DNA from: Mucilaginibacter sp. SJ
GTDB lineage: Bacteria > Bacteroidota > Bacteroidia > Sphingobacteriales > Sphingobacteriaceae
Assembly: GCF_028993635.1 (NCBI RefSeq)
Contig: NZ_CP118631.1
Span: forward strand, 3,968,001 to 4,032,000
Length of the DNA: 64,000 nucleotides
Direction of reading: 5' to 3'
Positions 45,034 to 54,523 of the stretch are shown piece by piece (position 1 is the stretch's first letter; every line of letters starts with the position of its first letter). Below the pieces are notes generated by a model, which was given only the letters and a program-made list of their open reading frames with translations, made no database searches and was not told the DNA's origin. A program made the position numbers and the translations under genes.

Positions 45034-46785
45034 TTATTTACCCAGCTCAGCCCTTACCTTTTTTACCTCCGCCGCGGTAACCAGGCTGCTGTTATTACCA
45101 AAATTATTGCGGATATAGGTAAGTACCGCCGCGATATCAGCATCACTTAAAAAATTATGCTTGGGCATGGCGCTGTTGTAAGGCCTGTTTTTCACCTTGA
45201 TAGGGCCATCGAGGCCATTAAGCAGTACCCTTATAGCGAGGTCTTTTTCCATAAACTTACCGCCGGTTACCCACTCCGATCCGCTAAGCGGCGGGATCAT
45301 ATTGCCATCGCCGCGGCCATTTTTTTGATGACAGTTGGCGCAATAGGTATTGTAAATTTTAGCGCCGCCTTTGAGCATGCCGGTTTGCAGATCGCTCTTT
45401 AAAACATCGGGCAATCTGAAACCCGGTAGTTTTTTACGGAGCTCCATTTTGGCAAGTTCGGCCTTGCCAAACCCGGCTTTGTTACCCGTGTAGGAAATTT
45501 TCCAGATCTTTCCTTCCTCTGTTTCGCTGATGTATAAGGAACCATCGGGCCCCGTGGCCAGCCCCATTGGCCGGTAAGCCGCGTCACTCACGCTTACTAC
45601 CGTGTTTTTTCTGGTAAAGCCATCGGCAAAAATTTCCCATTGCCCAAAAGGTTTGCCGTTTTTAAAGGGTACAAAGCATACAAAAAAGCCGGCCTGCGGA
45701 TAAGGCGATCTGTTGGTTGAACCATGAAAGGCAATAAAAGCCCCGTTTTTATATCTTGCCGGGAACTGATCGCCGGTATAAAAAAACAGGTCGTTGGGGG
45801 CCCAGTGCGCGGGGAATGCCATGATAGGCTGGGTGTATTTAGCGCCGTTGCCGGCTTTTATGCCATCGCCGCCATACTCCGGGTTCAGAAGTTTTTTCTT
45901 TTTAATAGGATCGTAATAATAGTATGGCCAGCCTACATCCGTGCCTTTTTTTACTTTAATAAACTCTTCGGCCGGCAGTACCGCGCTTTGCCAGGCGCTG
46001 AATATTTTAGGGAACTGCAGGCGCAGGTCGTCACGGCCATGGGCCACCACATACAGGCAATTATCGGCAGTATTCCAGTCCATAGCAACAACGCTGCGCA
46101 TGCCGGTAGCATAGCGGATCCCATCAGTCTGTACCTGGTTAGGTTTGGCCTCATCAAACTGCCAGATACCCCCGTATTGTTTCAGCAGCGGGCAGCCCTT
46201 GATCCCTTTTGAACCGGGCACCCTGTTTTGCTCCTGGCAGGCGTTTGAGGGTGCTCCGAACGCCACGTACATATGTCCGGCATTATCAAAGGCCAGGGGT
46301 TTAGCATCATGTTCATGCGGGGCGGTAGCATCATGCAAAATCAATTCGAGCGGGGCATCGGGTACCAATGTTTGCGGATTTAATTTTGTTCGATAAACAT
46401 TTGCCTCCGAGCTGAAGTACAGGTATCCTTTATGTACCCTCATGCCTGTGCCATAGGGGCCTTTGTCTTCATAATTGGCAAACTTTTTAATGATGTCTGC
46501 CCGGGCATCGCCGTTAGTATCACGCAGGGCAACGTTGCCGCCGATAGAATCGGGGAAGCGGAGTTTTACATAAATATCGCCATTGGTATTCACCGCGATA
46601 TGACGTGCGCGGCCTTCCAGGCTATCTACCACCACAGCAGCTTTAAACTTGCCGGGCAGGAACAGGCCGCCATTGGTGGTGTCAGCAGCAGGCGGTACAG
46701 TGTTATGGCCTATATTTTTAAAACTGATAATCAACAGTGCACACAGCACCAGCATCACGCCGGTCATAGTTTTTTTGCTTTTCAT
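45034..46785 (-). CDS. Sorbosone-dehydrogenase-like propeller fused to cytochrome c
   Basis: The 583 residues begin with a signal or anchor segment (GVMLVLCALLIISF). Residues about 40-440 form a beta-propeller of the sugar/sorbosone dehydrogenase group (VALRDTNGDARADIIKKF, GTGMRVHKGYLYFSSEANVY, GTDVGWPYYYYDP, YRPMGLATGPDGSLYISE). A C-terminal cytochrome c domain has YCANCHQKNGRGDG (haem CxxCH near 481-485) and NSAMPKHNFLSD with the distal Met. The enzyme probably oxidises a sugar or alcohol in the periplasm and passes electrons through the fused haem. Confidence 0.9.
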   Translation of the reverse strand: MKSKKTMTGVMLVLCALLIISFKNIGHNTVPPAADTTNGGLFLPGKFKAAVVVDSLEGRARHIAVNTNGDIYVKLRFPDSIGGNVALRDTNGDARADIIKKFANYEDKGPYGTGMRVHKGYLYFSSEANVYRTKLNPQTLVPDAPLELILHDATAPHEHDAKPLAFDNAGHMYVAFGAPSNACQEQNRVPGSKGIKGCPLLKQYGGIWQFDEAKPNQVQTDGIRYATGMRSVVAMDWNTADNCLYVVAHGRDDLRLQFPKIFSAWQSAVLPAEEFIKVKKGTDVGWPYYYYDPIKKKKLLNPEYGGDGIKAGNGAKYTQPIMAFPAHWAPNDLFFYTGDQFPARYKNGAFIAFHGSTNRSPYPQAGFFVCFVPFKNGKPFGQWEIFADGFTRKNTVVSVSDAAYRPMGLATGPDGSLYISETEEGKIWKISYTGNKAGFGKAELAKMELRKKLPGFRLPDVLKSDLQTGMLKGGAKIYNTYCANCHQKNGRGDGNMIPPLSGSEWVTGGKFMEKDLAIRVLLNGLDGPIKVKNRPYNSAMPKHNFLSDADIAAVLTYIRNNFGNNSSLVTAAEVKKVRAELGK

Positions 46786-46979
46786 TTGAGACGAACAGGT
46801 TATCTAAATGCAGGATTGGTATTAAACGGCAATGTCCTGCTATAAAAGCGATTTTGCAGGTAAATGTTTAGGAAGATTCATTTTTATTGGCTGAGAGACT
46901 AAATATTATAACATGGGCCGGATGTAAGGATATCATGTTATCCCAAAAAATCCTATCTTTTCAACAAAACAAAAGATCC

Positions 46980-48296
46980 ATGCCCGAAACTCATCCCGAA
47001 AAAAACAAATTAGGCCTGTGGACCAGTACTTCGCTGGTGATTGGCAATATGATTGGTGCAGGCATTTTCCTGATGCCAGCGGCTATGGCTTCGTTCGGGA
47101 GTATTGGTTTGCTGGGCTGGGTGTTCTCGGCAATAGGCTCGTTCTTTTTAGCCCGGGTTTTCAGTAACCTGAGCAAGCTGTTGCCCCATGCTACCGGCGG
47201 CCCATATGCCTACACCCGCGACGGGTTGGGCGATTTCATTGGATTTTTAGTGGCCTGGGGATACTACCTTGCTGTGGCCTGTGCCAACGCTGCCATTACT
47301 ATCTCGTTTGTGAGCGCCTTAAGTACCTTTTTTCCAATATTGGGAAGCAGCAGTGTTATTGCTGTGATTACCGGTTTATGTTCTATCTGGTTATTAGCTT
47401 ATATCAATACGTTGGGCGTTGTTACCGGCGGCAAGCTGCAATTGGTTACCACCATTTTAAAGGTGTTACCACTGCTGCTGGTAGCTATCGGCGGTTTGTT
47501 TTTCATTAAGGCGGCAAACTTTAAACCTTTTAACGCCAGCGGCACCGGCATAGTCAGCGCCCTGCAGGCAACGGCTACCATGACCATGTTTGCTTTTATT
47601 GGTATTGAAAGCGCCACCGTACCTTCGGGCAGCGTGGCCAATCCCGAAAAAACGGTAGCCAGGGCAACTATGCTGGGACTGCTTATTACCACCTTCATTT
47701 ATATACTGGGGAGTGTAAGTGTGATCGGCATTATCCCGGCGGCGCAGCTGCAAAAATCACTTACACCTTATGCCGATACCGCGGTGATCATCTACGGCAG
47801 CAGCGCCCGCTACTGGGTAAGCGCCGGTATTGCCATCGCCGCTTTCGGTTCGCTGAACGGGTGGACATTGCTACAGGGACAAGTGCCTTATGCTATTTCA
47901 AAAGATCAGCTTTTTCCGCCGATATTCAGCCGCACTAATAAAAAGGGTGTACCTTATATGGGTATTATCATCAGCAGTATTATGGTATCACTGTTCATGA
48001 CCATGAATTATACCAAAGGCCTGGTAACACAATTTAAATTTCTGCTGCTGCTTTCGCTGTTGAGCGTTTTGATCCCCTATTTGTTATCGGCAGCGGCTTA
48101 CCTGGTTATCCGGGTACGAAAAAGCCCAAAGGCAGGGGGCTGGGCCGGAGCTATAGCACTGGCTATGCTGGCTTTTGCCTATGCGCTTTGGGCTATTGCG
48201 GGAGCCGGGCAGGAGGCTGTTTATTACGGCTTTTTACTGCTGATGGCCGGGATCCCGTTTTATGTTTGGGCCGCATTTACCAAAAATGCGAATTAG
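46980..48296 (+). CDS. APC-family amino-acid permease
   Basis: The ATG at 46980 gives 438 residues (MPETHPEKNKLGLWTSTSLV); a second ATG at 46935 and a TTG at 46887 also open the frame. Twelve hydrophobic helices are present, with the helix-1 motif GNMIGAGIFLMP and the helix-6 motif FAFIGIESATVPSGSV, as in arginine/agmatine- and YjeH-type transporters. The likely role is amino-acid uptake or antiport in the inner membrane. It is divergent from the dehydrogenase/cytochrome gene. Confidence 0.9.
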   Translation: MPETHPEKNKLGLWTSTSLVIGNMIGAGIFLMPAAMASFGSIGLLGWVFSAIGSFFLARVFSNLSKLLPHATGGPYAYTRDGLGDFIGFLVAWGYYLAVACANAAITISFVSALSTFFPILGSSSVIAVITGLCSIWLLAYINTLGVVTGGKLQLVTTILKVLPLLLVAIGGLFFIKAANFKPFNASGTGIVSALQATATMTMFAFIGIESATVPSGSVANPEKTVARATMLGLLITTFIYILGSVSVIGIIPAAQLQKSLTPYADTAVIIYGSSARYWVSAGIAIAAFGSLNGWTLLQGQVPYAISKDQLFPPIFSRTNKKGVPYMGIIISSIMVSLFMTMNYTKGLVTQFKFLLLLSLLSVLIPYLLSAAAYLVIRVRKSPKAGGWAGAIALAMLAFAYALWAIAGAGQEAVYYGFLLLMAGIPFYVWAAFTKNAN

Positions 48297-48309
48297 TTTT
48301 TCTTAAATA

Positions 48310-50211
48310 TTACAAAGCCCCTGCCTTGATCTCGTCAACTACTGCCGGATCAAGCAAAGTGCTGGTATCGCCCAGGTTCGAGGTATCGCCCTCGGCTATC
48401 TTGCGCAAAATGCGGCGCATGATCTTGCCCGAACGCGTTTTTGGCAAGCCGGTTACAAACTGGATCTTATCAGGTTTGGCTATCGGGCCAATGATACGTG
48501 ATACCGTCATGATGATATCCTTGCGGGTAATGTCCTCATCGCCATGCTTATCGGGGCTCACCACATAGGCATAAACACCCTGGCCTTTAATATCGTGCGG
48601 ATAACCCACCACCGCCGATTCCACCACGCTGCTATGCATGTTGATGGCATTCTCCACTTCGGCAGTGCCTATACGGTGACCGGATACGTTCAGTACGTCA
48701 TCCACGCGACCGGTAATGCGGTAATAGCCATCCTGATCGCGCAGGCAGCCATCCCCGGTGAAATACATGTTTTCGTAAGTGGCGAAGTAAGTGGTGCGGC
48801 AGCGCTCATGATCGCCATAAGTAGTACGCAGCATGCCCGGCCACGGAAATTTGATACACAGGTTGCCGCTTACACCGTTGCCTTCAATCACTTTGCCGTT
48901 TTCGTCAACCAATACGGGTTGTACGCCAGGTAATGGTAAGGTGGCATACCCCGGTTTGGTTGGGGTAATGCCGGCGATAGGAGAAATCATGATACCGCCA
49001 TTTTCGGTTTGCCACCAGGTGTCAACAATCGGGCAGCGGTTTTTGCCGATATTGTCATCAAACCAATGCCATGCTTCCTCATTGATAGGCTCACCTACGG
49101 AGCCCAATTTTTTAAGAGAGCTCAGGTCTTTATTATTTACGTTATCCAGCCCAAAACTCATCAGTGAGCGGATAGCTGTTGGCGCGGTATATAATATGTT
49201 TACTTTGAATTTATCTACGATCTCCCAGAAACGACCGCAATCAGGATAAGTTGGGATCCCTTCAAACATCAGCGTAGTAGCGCCCTGCGAAAGCGGGCCA
49301 TATACGATATAAGAGTGACCGGTGATCCAGCCGATATCGGCAGTACAGAAATATACCTCGCCCTGGTTGTACTGGAATACGTTGGCAAAAGTATAACCTG
49401 TATAAACCATATACCCGCCGCAGGTATGTACCACACCTTTGGGTTTACCTGTTGAGCCAGATGTGTACAGGATAAAGAGCATATCTTCGGCATCCATCAC
49501 TTCGGCAGGGCAGCTTGGGTTACCTTGTGTTTCCACTTTTTTGATCTCATCTTCCCACCAAACATCGCGGCCTTTGATCATGGATACCGGTGTGCGGCTG
49601 CGGGTAAGCACAATAACTTTTCTAACCGAACGACATTGTACCAAAGCATCATCAATCACAGTTTTGAGCGGCACTTCCTTATTGCCACGCTTGCCGCCAT
49701 CGCAGGTGATCACGATGCTGCACTCGGCATCATTGATCCTATCGGCAATGGACTGTGCAGAAAAACCACCAAACACTACCGAATGGATAGCACCGATGCG
49801 CGCACAAGCCAAAACAGCAATAGCCAGCTCGGGGATCATGGGCATATAGATACAAACACGATCACCTTTTTTTGCACCGTTGTTTTTAAGCACGTTGGCA
49901 AACTGGCATACTTTATCATGCAACTGGCGGTACGTTAAAATGCGGTGATCCTCTTCCGGGTCGTTAGGTTCCCAGATGATAGCCGGTTTATCGCCAAGAG
50001 CTTCGAGGTGACGGTCGAGGCAGTTTTCGGTAATATTGAGTTTTGCACCCTGGAACCATTTGATTTTAGGCTCCTTAAAGTTCCAGTCCAGTACGGTGTC
50101 CCACTTTTTTTGCCATAAAAAATTATCGGCAATGCCGGCCCAAAACTGCTCGGGCTGCTCAACACTTTGCTGGTAAACTTTTTTGTACTCTTCAAATGAT
50201 GTAATTTTCAT
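48310..50211 (-). CDS. acs: Acetyl-CoA synthetase
   Basis: Acs activates acetate to acetyl-CoA through acetyl-AMP. From the ATG at 50211 (MKITSFEEYKKVYQQ) it has 633 residues; an upstream ATG at 50286 would add 25. The motifs are complete: ILYTSGSTGKPKGVVHT, YFCTADIGWITGHSYIVYG, DTWWQTENGG, YFTGDGCLRDQDGYY, and the regulatory Lys in TRSGKIMRRIL near the C-terminus. It converges with the permease gene 13 bases away. Confidence 0.96.
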   Translation of the reverse strand: MKITSFEEYKKVYQQSVEQPEQFWAGIADNFLWQKKWDTVLDWNFKEPKIKWFQGAKLNITENCLDRHLEALGDKPAIIWEPNDPEEDHRILTYRQLHDKVCQFANVLKNNGAKKGDRVCIYMPMIPELAIAVLACARIGAIHSVVFGGFSAQSIADRINDAECSIVITCDGGKRGNKEVPLKTVIDDALVQCRSVRKVIVLTRSRTPVSMIKGRDVWWEDEIKKVETQGNPSCPAEVMDAEDMLFILYTSGSTGKPKGVVHTCGGYMVYTGYTFANVFQYNQGEVYFCTADIGWITGHSYIVYGPLSQGATTLMFEGIPTYPDCGRFWEIVDKFKVNILYTAPTAIRSLMSFGLDNVNNKDLSSLKKLGSVGEPINEEAWHWFDDNIGKNRCPIVDTWWQTENGGIMISPIAGITPTKPGYATLPLPGVQPVLVDENGKVIEGNGVSGNLCIKFPWPGMLRTTYGDHERCRTTYFATYENMYFTGDGCLRDQDGYYRITGRVDDVLNVSGHRIGTAEVENAINMHSSVVESAVVGYPHDIKGQGVYAYVVSPDKHGDEDITRKDIIMTVSRIIGPIAKPDKIQFVTGLPKTRSGKIMRRILRKIAEGDTSNLGDTSTLLDPAVVDEIKAGAL

Positions 50212-50425
50212 CGGTTGGTTGTTTGGTTGATGAAGCTGTTCCGGGTTTAAATTGTTTGTTTTTTTGTTGCCCCGCACCAGTTTCATGCTGGTTTAAATGG
50301 TGGGCGTAATTTAATAATTTATGTGTGATGTATATATTAAAATTCTATCTTTTTAAAATTTTTTAAAAAGTAATTATTGAACGATTACAGGCTTTAGATT
50401 TTGGTATTGTTGTTGGGTTGTGCAA
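50212..50425. other. Gene-free stretch upstream of acs
   Basis: AT-rich leader of acs (minus strand), with no plausible gene and no clear consensus promoter. It runs into dispersed repeat copy C. Confidence 0.5.
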
Positions 50426-50601
50426 GGGGCGCGTTAGGGATAGAAGTGGAAAGCCCGCAGCGAACGAGGGAGAGCGTAGGGGCAAAGCGAGGACTTGCAA
50501 CGGATAGCCCGGGCCGCAGGCAACGCCCAATATTATAAAACCGATTAGGAAAACATAATTAATAATTAACAACTTACAATCACATCATTATAAGGCACGA
50601 A
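50426..50601 (+). repeat. Dispersed compound repeat, copy C
   Basis: The head GCGTTAGGGAT (50431) and the end GGGCCGCAGGCAACGCCC (50528) are the same as in copy B. The AT tail (50529-50601) aligns with the copy B tail (TTAATAATTAA, CTTACAATCA, CATTATAAGG, ACGAAG). Confidence 0.8.
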
Positions 50602-50818
50602 GACAACCGACCGGAGGAAACTCATTAATACCTATAAACCAACCACCGGCCGTAATTATTTGCCCCGATTAACACCCCCGGCTTCTGCAAAAGTTGCTAT
50701 GTCCTTGCAACCGAACATCTCCGGCATGTTCTGCCCGTTTTCACTGAAGCTGATCTGCTTGCCAATAATACACAACCGAATATCCTGTGATAATGTCCAC
50801 AGCCGCCTAAAATTTTGT

Positions 50819-50826
50819 TACTTTTG
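50819..50826 (+). promoter_or_regulatory. -7 box of glnS
   Basis: TACTTTTG fits TAnnTTTG exactly, 22 bases before the glnS ATG. No good TTTG is found about 19 bases upstream. Confidence 0.4.
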
Positions 50827-50847
50827 CCCATATTGCTATACTAATTT

Positions 50848-52506
50848 ATGAGCGAAGAAAGATCACTGAACTTTATAGAGGAAATTGTTGAGGAAGATTT
50901 GGCTGCCGGTAAAAACGACAACCGTGTACTTACCCGTTTCCCGCCCGAACCTAATGGTTACCTGCATATTGGTCATGCCAAGTCAATTTGCCTTAACTTT
51001 GGTTTGGCAAAAAAATACAATGGCCTTACCAACCTCCGTTTTGACGATACCAACCCCGTTAAAGAGGATGTTGAATATGTTGACAGCATTAAGGAAGATG
51101 TAAAATGGCTTGGCTTTGATTGGGCTAATGAGCTTTATGCTTCTGATTATTTCGATCAGCTGTATGCCTTTGCCGTTGAATTGATCAAAAATAACCTGGC
51201 CTATGTTGATGACAGCACAGCCGAAGAAATAGCCGCCCAGAAAGGTACACCTACCGAACCGGGTACGCCAAACCAATACCGCAGTCGCTCCGTAGAGGAA
51301 AACCTGCAGCTGTTTGCCGATATGAAGGATGGCAAATACCCCGACGGCGCGAAAGTACTGCGTGCCAAGGTTGACCTGGCATCGCCTAACATGCACCTGC
51401 GCGACCCATTGATGTACCGTATTAAACACGCTCATCACCATCGTACAGGCGATAAATGGTGTATTTACCCCATGTATGATTTTGCTCACGGGCAATCGGA
51501 TGCTATTGAAGAGATCACGCACTCTATCTGTACGCTGGAGTTTGTACCTCACCGTCCGTTGTACGATTGGTTTATTGAAAAACTGAATATTTTCCCGTCA
51601 AAACAATACGAGTTTGCCCGCTTAAACCTTAACTATACGGTAATGAGCAAGCGCAAATTGCTGCAGCTGGTTAACGAAAACTATGTTGATGGCTGGGACG
51701 ATCCGCGTATGCCTACTATCAGCGGTTTACGCCGCCGTGGTTATACCCCTGCTTCTATCCGTGAGTTTTGTGAGCGCATTGGCGTTGCCAAACGCGAAAA
51801 CATGATAGATGTTGGCTTGCTGGAGTTCTGTATCCGCGAAGACCTGAACAAAACTGCTTGGCGCCGTATGGCTGTGCTTGATCCGGTTAAGCTGATCCTG
51901 GATAATTATCCCGAAGGCGGAACCGAAATAATGCACGGCGAAAACAACCCCGAAGTTGAAGGCGGCGATGGCGGCAGGGATATTCCATTTGGCCGTGAGT
52001 TGTGGATAGAGCGTGAGGACTTTATGGAAGTTGCGCCTAAAAAATTCTTCCGCCTGGGTATCGGGCTGATGGTTCGCCTAAAAAACGCTTATATCATTAA
52101 AGGCGAAAGCATTGTTAAAGATGCCGATGGTAACATCACCGAGATCCATTGCAGCTACCTGCCCGAATCAAAATCAGGCCATGATACCAGCGGCATTAAT
52201 GTAAAAGGCACCATCCACTGGGTGAGTGTTGAACACGCCAAAACTGCCGAAGTAAGGTTATATGACCGTTTATTCCAGGTTGAAGACCCTTCAAATGAGG
52301 ATGGCGACTTTAAAGATTATATCAACCCTAACAGCCTGCATGTATTGTCAACAGTATACATTGAGCCCGACCTGGTTAATGCCGAGTTGGGCAAGCCGGT
52401 TCAGTTTATGCGTAAAGGTTATTTTACTTTAGATAAAAACTCAACTGAAGATAAATTAGTGTTTAACCGTACCGTTACCTTGAAAGACGGCTGGGGTAAA
52501 AAGTAA
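50848..52506 (+). CDS. glnS: Glutaminyl-tRNA synthetase
   Basis: The 552 residues match bacterial GlnRS, which charges tRNA-Gln. The HIGH-type motif is PNGYLHIGHAKS, the KMSKS-type motif is VMSKRKLL, and DTNPVKEDVEYVDSIKEDV and ISGLRRRGYTP are family blocks. The presence of GlnRS fits direct glutamine charging. The start is an ATG; a terminator lies downstream. Confidence 0.97.
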   Translation: MSEERSLNFIEEIVEEDLAAGKNDNRVLTRFPPEPNGYLHIGHAKSICLNFGLAKKYNGLTNLRFDDTNPVKEDVEYVDSIKEDVKWLGFDWANELYASDYFDQLYAFAVELIKNNLAYVDDSTAEEIAAQKGTPTEPGTPNQYRSRSVEENLQLFADMKDGKYPDGAKVLRAKVDLASPNMHLRDPLMYRIKHAHHHRTGDKWCIYPMYDFAHGQSDAIEEITHSICTLEFVPHRPLYDWFIEKLNIFPSKQYEFARLNLNYTVMSKRKLLQLVNENYVDGWDDPRMPTISGLRRRGYTPASIREFCERIGVAKRENMIDVGLLEFCIREDLNKTAWRRMAVLDPVKLILDNYPEGGTEIMHGENNPEVEGGDGGRDIPFGRELWIEREDFMEVAPKKFFRLGIGLMVRLKNAYIIKGESIVKDADGNITEIHCSYLPESKSGHDTSGINVKGTIHWVSVEHAKTAEVRLYDRLFQVEDPSNEDGDFKDYINPNSLHVLSTVYIEPDLVNAELGKPVQFMRKGYFTLDKNSTEDKLVFNRTVTLKDGWGKK

Positions 52507-52550
52507 GCTCTCGCCCCCCAGCCCCCTAAAGGGGGAGTTTGAAAATTTTA

Positions 52551-52587
52551 AAGCGGGTTGAGCCTTTGGCTCAACCCGCTTTTTTTA
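52551..52587 (+). terminator. Terminator of glnS
   Basis: AAGCGGGTTGAGCC (52551-52564) pairs perfectly with 52568-52581 around TTT, followed by a T-run. It starts about 45 bases after the stop codon. Confidence 0.92.
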
Positions 52588-52621
52588 ATTCCTGATCTTC
52601 GTTAGCGTTATGAAGTTTTTA

Positions 52622-52739
52622 ATTCCCTCCCTCGGGAGGGGTGCGGCGGCGGTGTGTAGTGGCAGGGAGGGGTTAAGCACCTTGCAAAATCAACACTTAT
52701 CGATGAAACCCCTCCCTACACCCTCCCAGGGGAGGGAAT
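52622..52739. repeat. GC-rich CCCTCCC palindromic repeat
   Basis: The left side begins ATTCCCTCCC and GGAGGGGTGCGG; the right side mirrors it (CCCCTCCCTACACCCTCCC, AGGGGAGGGAAT). The two ends are inverted copies of about 33 bases around a variable centre. Partial related blocks occur at 52513-52537 (CCCCCTAAAGGGGGAG). Confidence 0.65.
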
Positions 52740-52795
52740 CGCACAATCCCCCGCTTTTATTATTACAAACGCTTGTCGTTACACCACGATGGCAT

Positions 52796-52828
52796 AGCTT
52801 TAAGCTTTCTGCATTCCGCTTTTAGCTT
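52796..52828 (+). repeat. AGCTTT-type short dispersed repeat, copy 3
   Basis: AGCTTTAAGCTTTCTGCATT followed by CCGCTTTTAGC matches the copies at 8671 (complement) and 27337. It abuts the 3' end of the enoyl-CoA hydratase gene. Confidence 0.6.
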
Positions 52829-53611
52829 CTAATTCCCTTTAAATTCAGCTTTCCGTTTTTCCATAAAGGCTGCTACGCCTTCTTTAAAATCTTTTGTGCC
52901 GAAGCATTTGCCAAACTCGGCTATTTCGGTTTCATAGCCGTTAACGCCATCGGTATAAGCGGCATTAATACTGCGGATAGCAGCAGCAAGCGCCAAGGGG
53001 GCACGGGATAGTATTTTATTCAGGATCTCTTCGGCTTTAGTTAATAGTTCTTCGGGGTTAACTACGTGGGTAACCAGGCCATATTGCAGGGCATCGGCGG
53101 CAGTAATCATATCGGCGGTTAGGATCATTTCCATCGCTTTGCCTTTGCCAACCAGTTGGGTGAGGCGCTGTGTACCCCCATAGCCGGGGATCAACCCCAA
53201 AGTTACTTCGGGCAAGCCCATTTTAGCATTGTCAGCTGCTATACGGATATGGCAGGCAATAGCCAGCTCAAGCCCTCCGCCCAAAGCAAAACCATTTACC
53301 GCTGCTATTACAGGCTTGCTGCCATTAGCTATTAAATCAAAAACTGCGGTGTGGCCAGTACGCGAAAGCTGTGCACCTCCTTCAATATTCAGCGCTGCAA
53401 ACTCACTGATATCAGCCCCTGCAACAAATGCTTTTGGTCCGGCTCCGGTAATGATGATACCACCTACTTCCGGATTTTGGAAAGCGTCGGTAAAAGCGCT
53501 ATGCAGTTCGGCCAGCGTATCCTTATTAAGAGCGTTCAGTTTGCTTTCGCGGTTAATGGTGATTAATTGAACGCGGCCCTTGTTTGTTATCAGCAAATTT
53601 TGAAATTCCAT
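52829..53611 (-). CDS. Enoyl-CoA hydratase/isomerase family protein
   Basis: The 260 residues follow the crotonase fold: GIIITGAGPKAFVAGADISE (oxyanion hole), KPVIAAVNGFALGGGLELA and MGLPEVTLGLIPGYGGTQRL, with the two catalytic-type glutamates of hydratases (GGGLELA and GLPEVTLG). It probably hydrates short-chain enoyl-CoAs in fatty- or amino-acid breakdown. It begins 5 bases after the B12-binding gene. Confidence 0.93.
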   Translation of the reverse strand: MEFQNLLITNKGRVQLITINRESKLNALNKDTLAELHSAFTDAFQNPEVGGIIITGAGPKAFVAGADISEFAALNIEGGAQLSRTGHTAVFDLIANGSKPVIAAVNGFALGGGLELAIACHIRIAADNAKMGLPEVTLGLIPGYGGTQRLTQLVGKGKAMEMILTADMITAADALQYGLVTHVVNPEELLTKAEEILNKILSRAPLALAAAIRSINAAYTDGVNGYETEIAEFGKCFGTKDFKEGVAAFMEKRKAEFKGN

Positions 53612-53616
53612 AGGTA

Positions 53617-54036
53617 TTAGAAATTGCGGTGTTCATGTACCCAAGCGGTTATATATTTTACAATATCCTGCGTGCTGGTGCCAGGCGGAAAAAGCTCGCC
53701 AACACCCAGTTTTTGCAGCTCGAGCATATCTTCATGCGGAATAATACCACCGCCGGTAACCAAAACATCATCCATTTTTTTCTCTTTAATGAGATTAATG
53801 ATGCGTGGAAATACCGTCATATGCGCGCCCGAAAGTATAGAAATGCCAATGGCGTCCACATCCTCCTGCAGGGCTGTATTCACCACCATTTCGGGGGTTT
53901 GGCGTAGCCCGGTATAAATAACTTCCATACCTGCATCGCGCAGCGAAGTGGCAATAATGCGCGCGCCGCGGTCATGGCCATCGAGCCCTACTTTGGCAAC
54001 TAAAACACGGATTGGTCGGTTAAAGGTATTACTCAT
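53617..54036 (-). CDS. Free-standing B12-binding subunit (methylmalonyl-CoA mutase C-terminal type)
   Basis: The 139 residues are only the cobalamin-binding domain: RVLVAKVGLDGHDRGA contains the DxHxxG ligand for the cobalt, followed by AIGISILSGAH and DVLVTGGGIIPHEDM. In many bacteria this is the tail of a large mutase subunit; here it stands alone. It would need a separate catalytic subunit, not visible in this window. The tight link to an enoyl-CoA hydratase points to acyl-CoA metabolism. Confidence 0.9.
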   Translation of the reverse strand: MSNTFNRPIRVLVAKVGLDGHDRGARIIATSLRDAGMEVIYTGLRQTPEMVVNTALQEDVDAIGISILSGAHMTVFPRIINLIKEKKMDDVLVTGGGIIPHEDMLELQKLGVGELFPPGTSTQDIVKYITAWVHEHRNF

Positions 54037-54185
54037 GAATAACCCATTGGTTTTTGTAAAAGTAATAAGAAAATTATGGAAGTTTATTTATGTTTCATGC
54101 AATGTAGGGAAACCTCATAATTCGATCCGTTTTACCAATTTTATATTAAAAAATTTCTACACAAATGCTTTACAAGCTCTCCACA

Positions 54186-54239
54186 ATTAATCGAATTACA
54201 CGAATATTAAATTGATTCAATTCGTGTAATTCGATTAAT
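54186..54239. repeat. Perfect 20-base inverted repeat
   Basis: Arms 54186-54205 and 54220-54239 (containing TTCGTGTAATTCGATTAA) are exactly complementary around a 14-base loop. Similar GTGTAATTCG palindromes are frequent in Bacteroidota intergenic DNA. The rest of the 54037-54361 gap shows nothing else. Confidence 0.75.
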
Positions 54240-54361
54240 ACGTAAAAATTAGTGTAAAATTTTTCATTTATTATTTTTCAATCCGCATGTGGTTAAAAGC
54301 GATCGCTCTGTCTCGCAAAGGCGCTAAGAAGCAATTTATTATTGTTTAATAGCTGGTGACT

Positions 54362-54472
54362 TCAAAAAGGCCGGACCCCTCCATAAAAGAAGAGCCCGGC
54401 AGATATAGTGATTAGGATTAGGCCAAGTTTAACGGTGCTATCTTTAAATAAAATTGCTTTAAGGTTTTTCAT
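54362..54472 (-). CDS. 36-residue membrane peptide
   Basis: The ATG at 54470-54472 opens 36 codons to a TGA at 54362-54364. The peptide has a basic start (MKNLKAILFKDSTVKLG) and one membrane helix (LILITISAGLFFYGG). It follows the regulator gene by 51 bases on the same strand. Short but well formed; it could be a chance frame. Confidence 0.5.
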   Translation of the reverse strand: MKNLKAILFKDSTVKLGLILITISAGLFFYGGVRPF

Positions 54473-54523
54473 GTTTTGCAAATTAAAAGTACTTTGTATT
54501 TCAAAGTTTATGAATAAAAAAAA

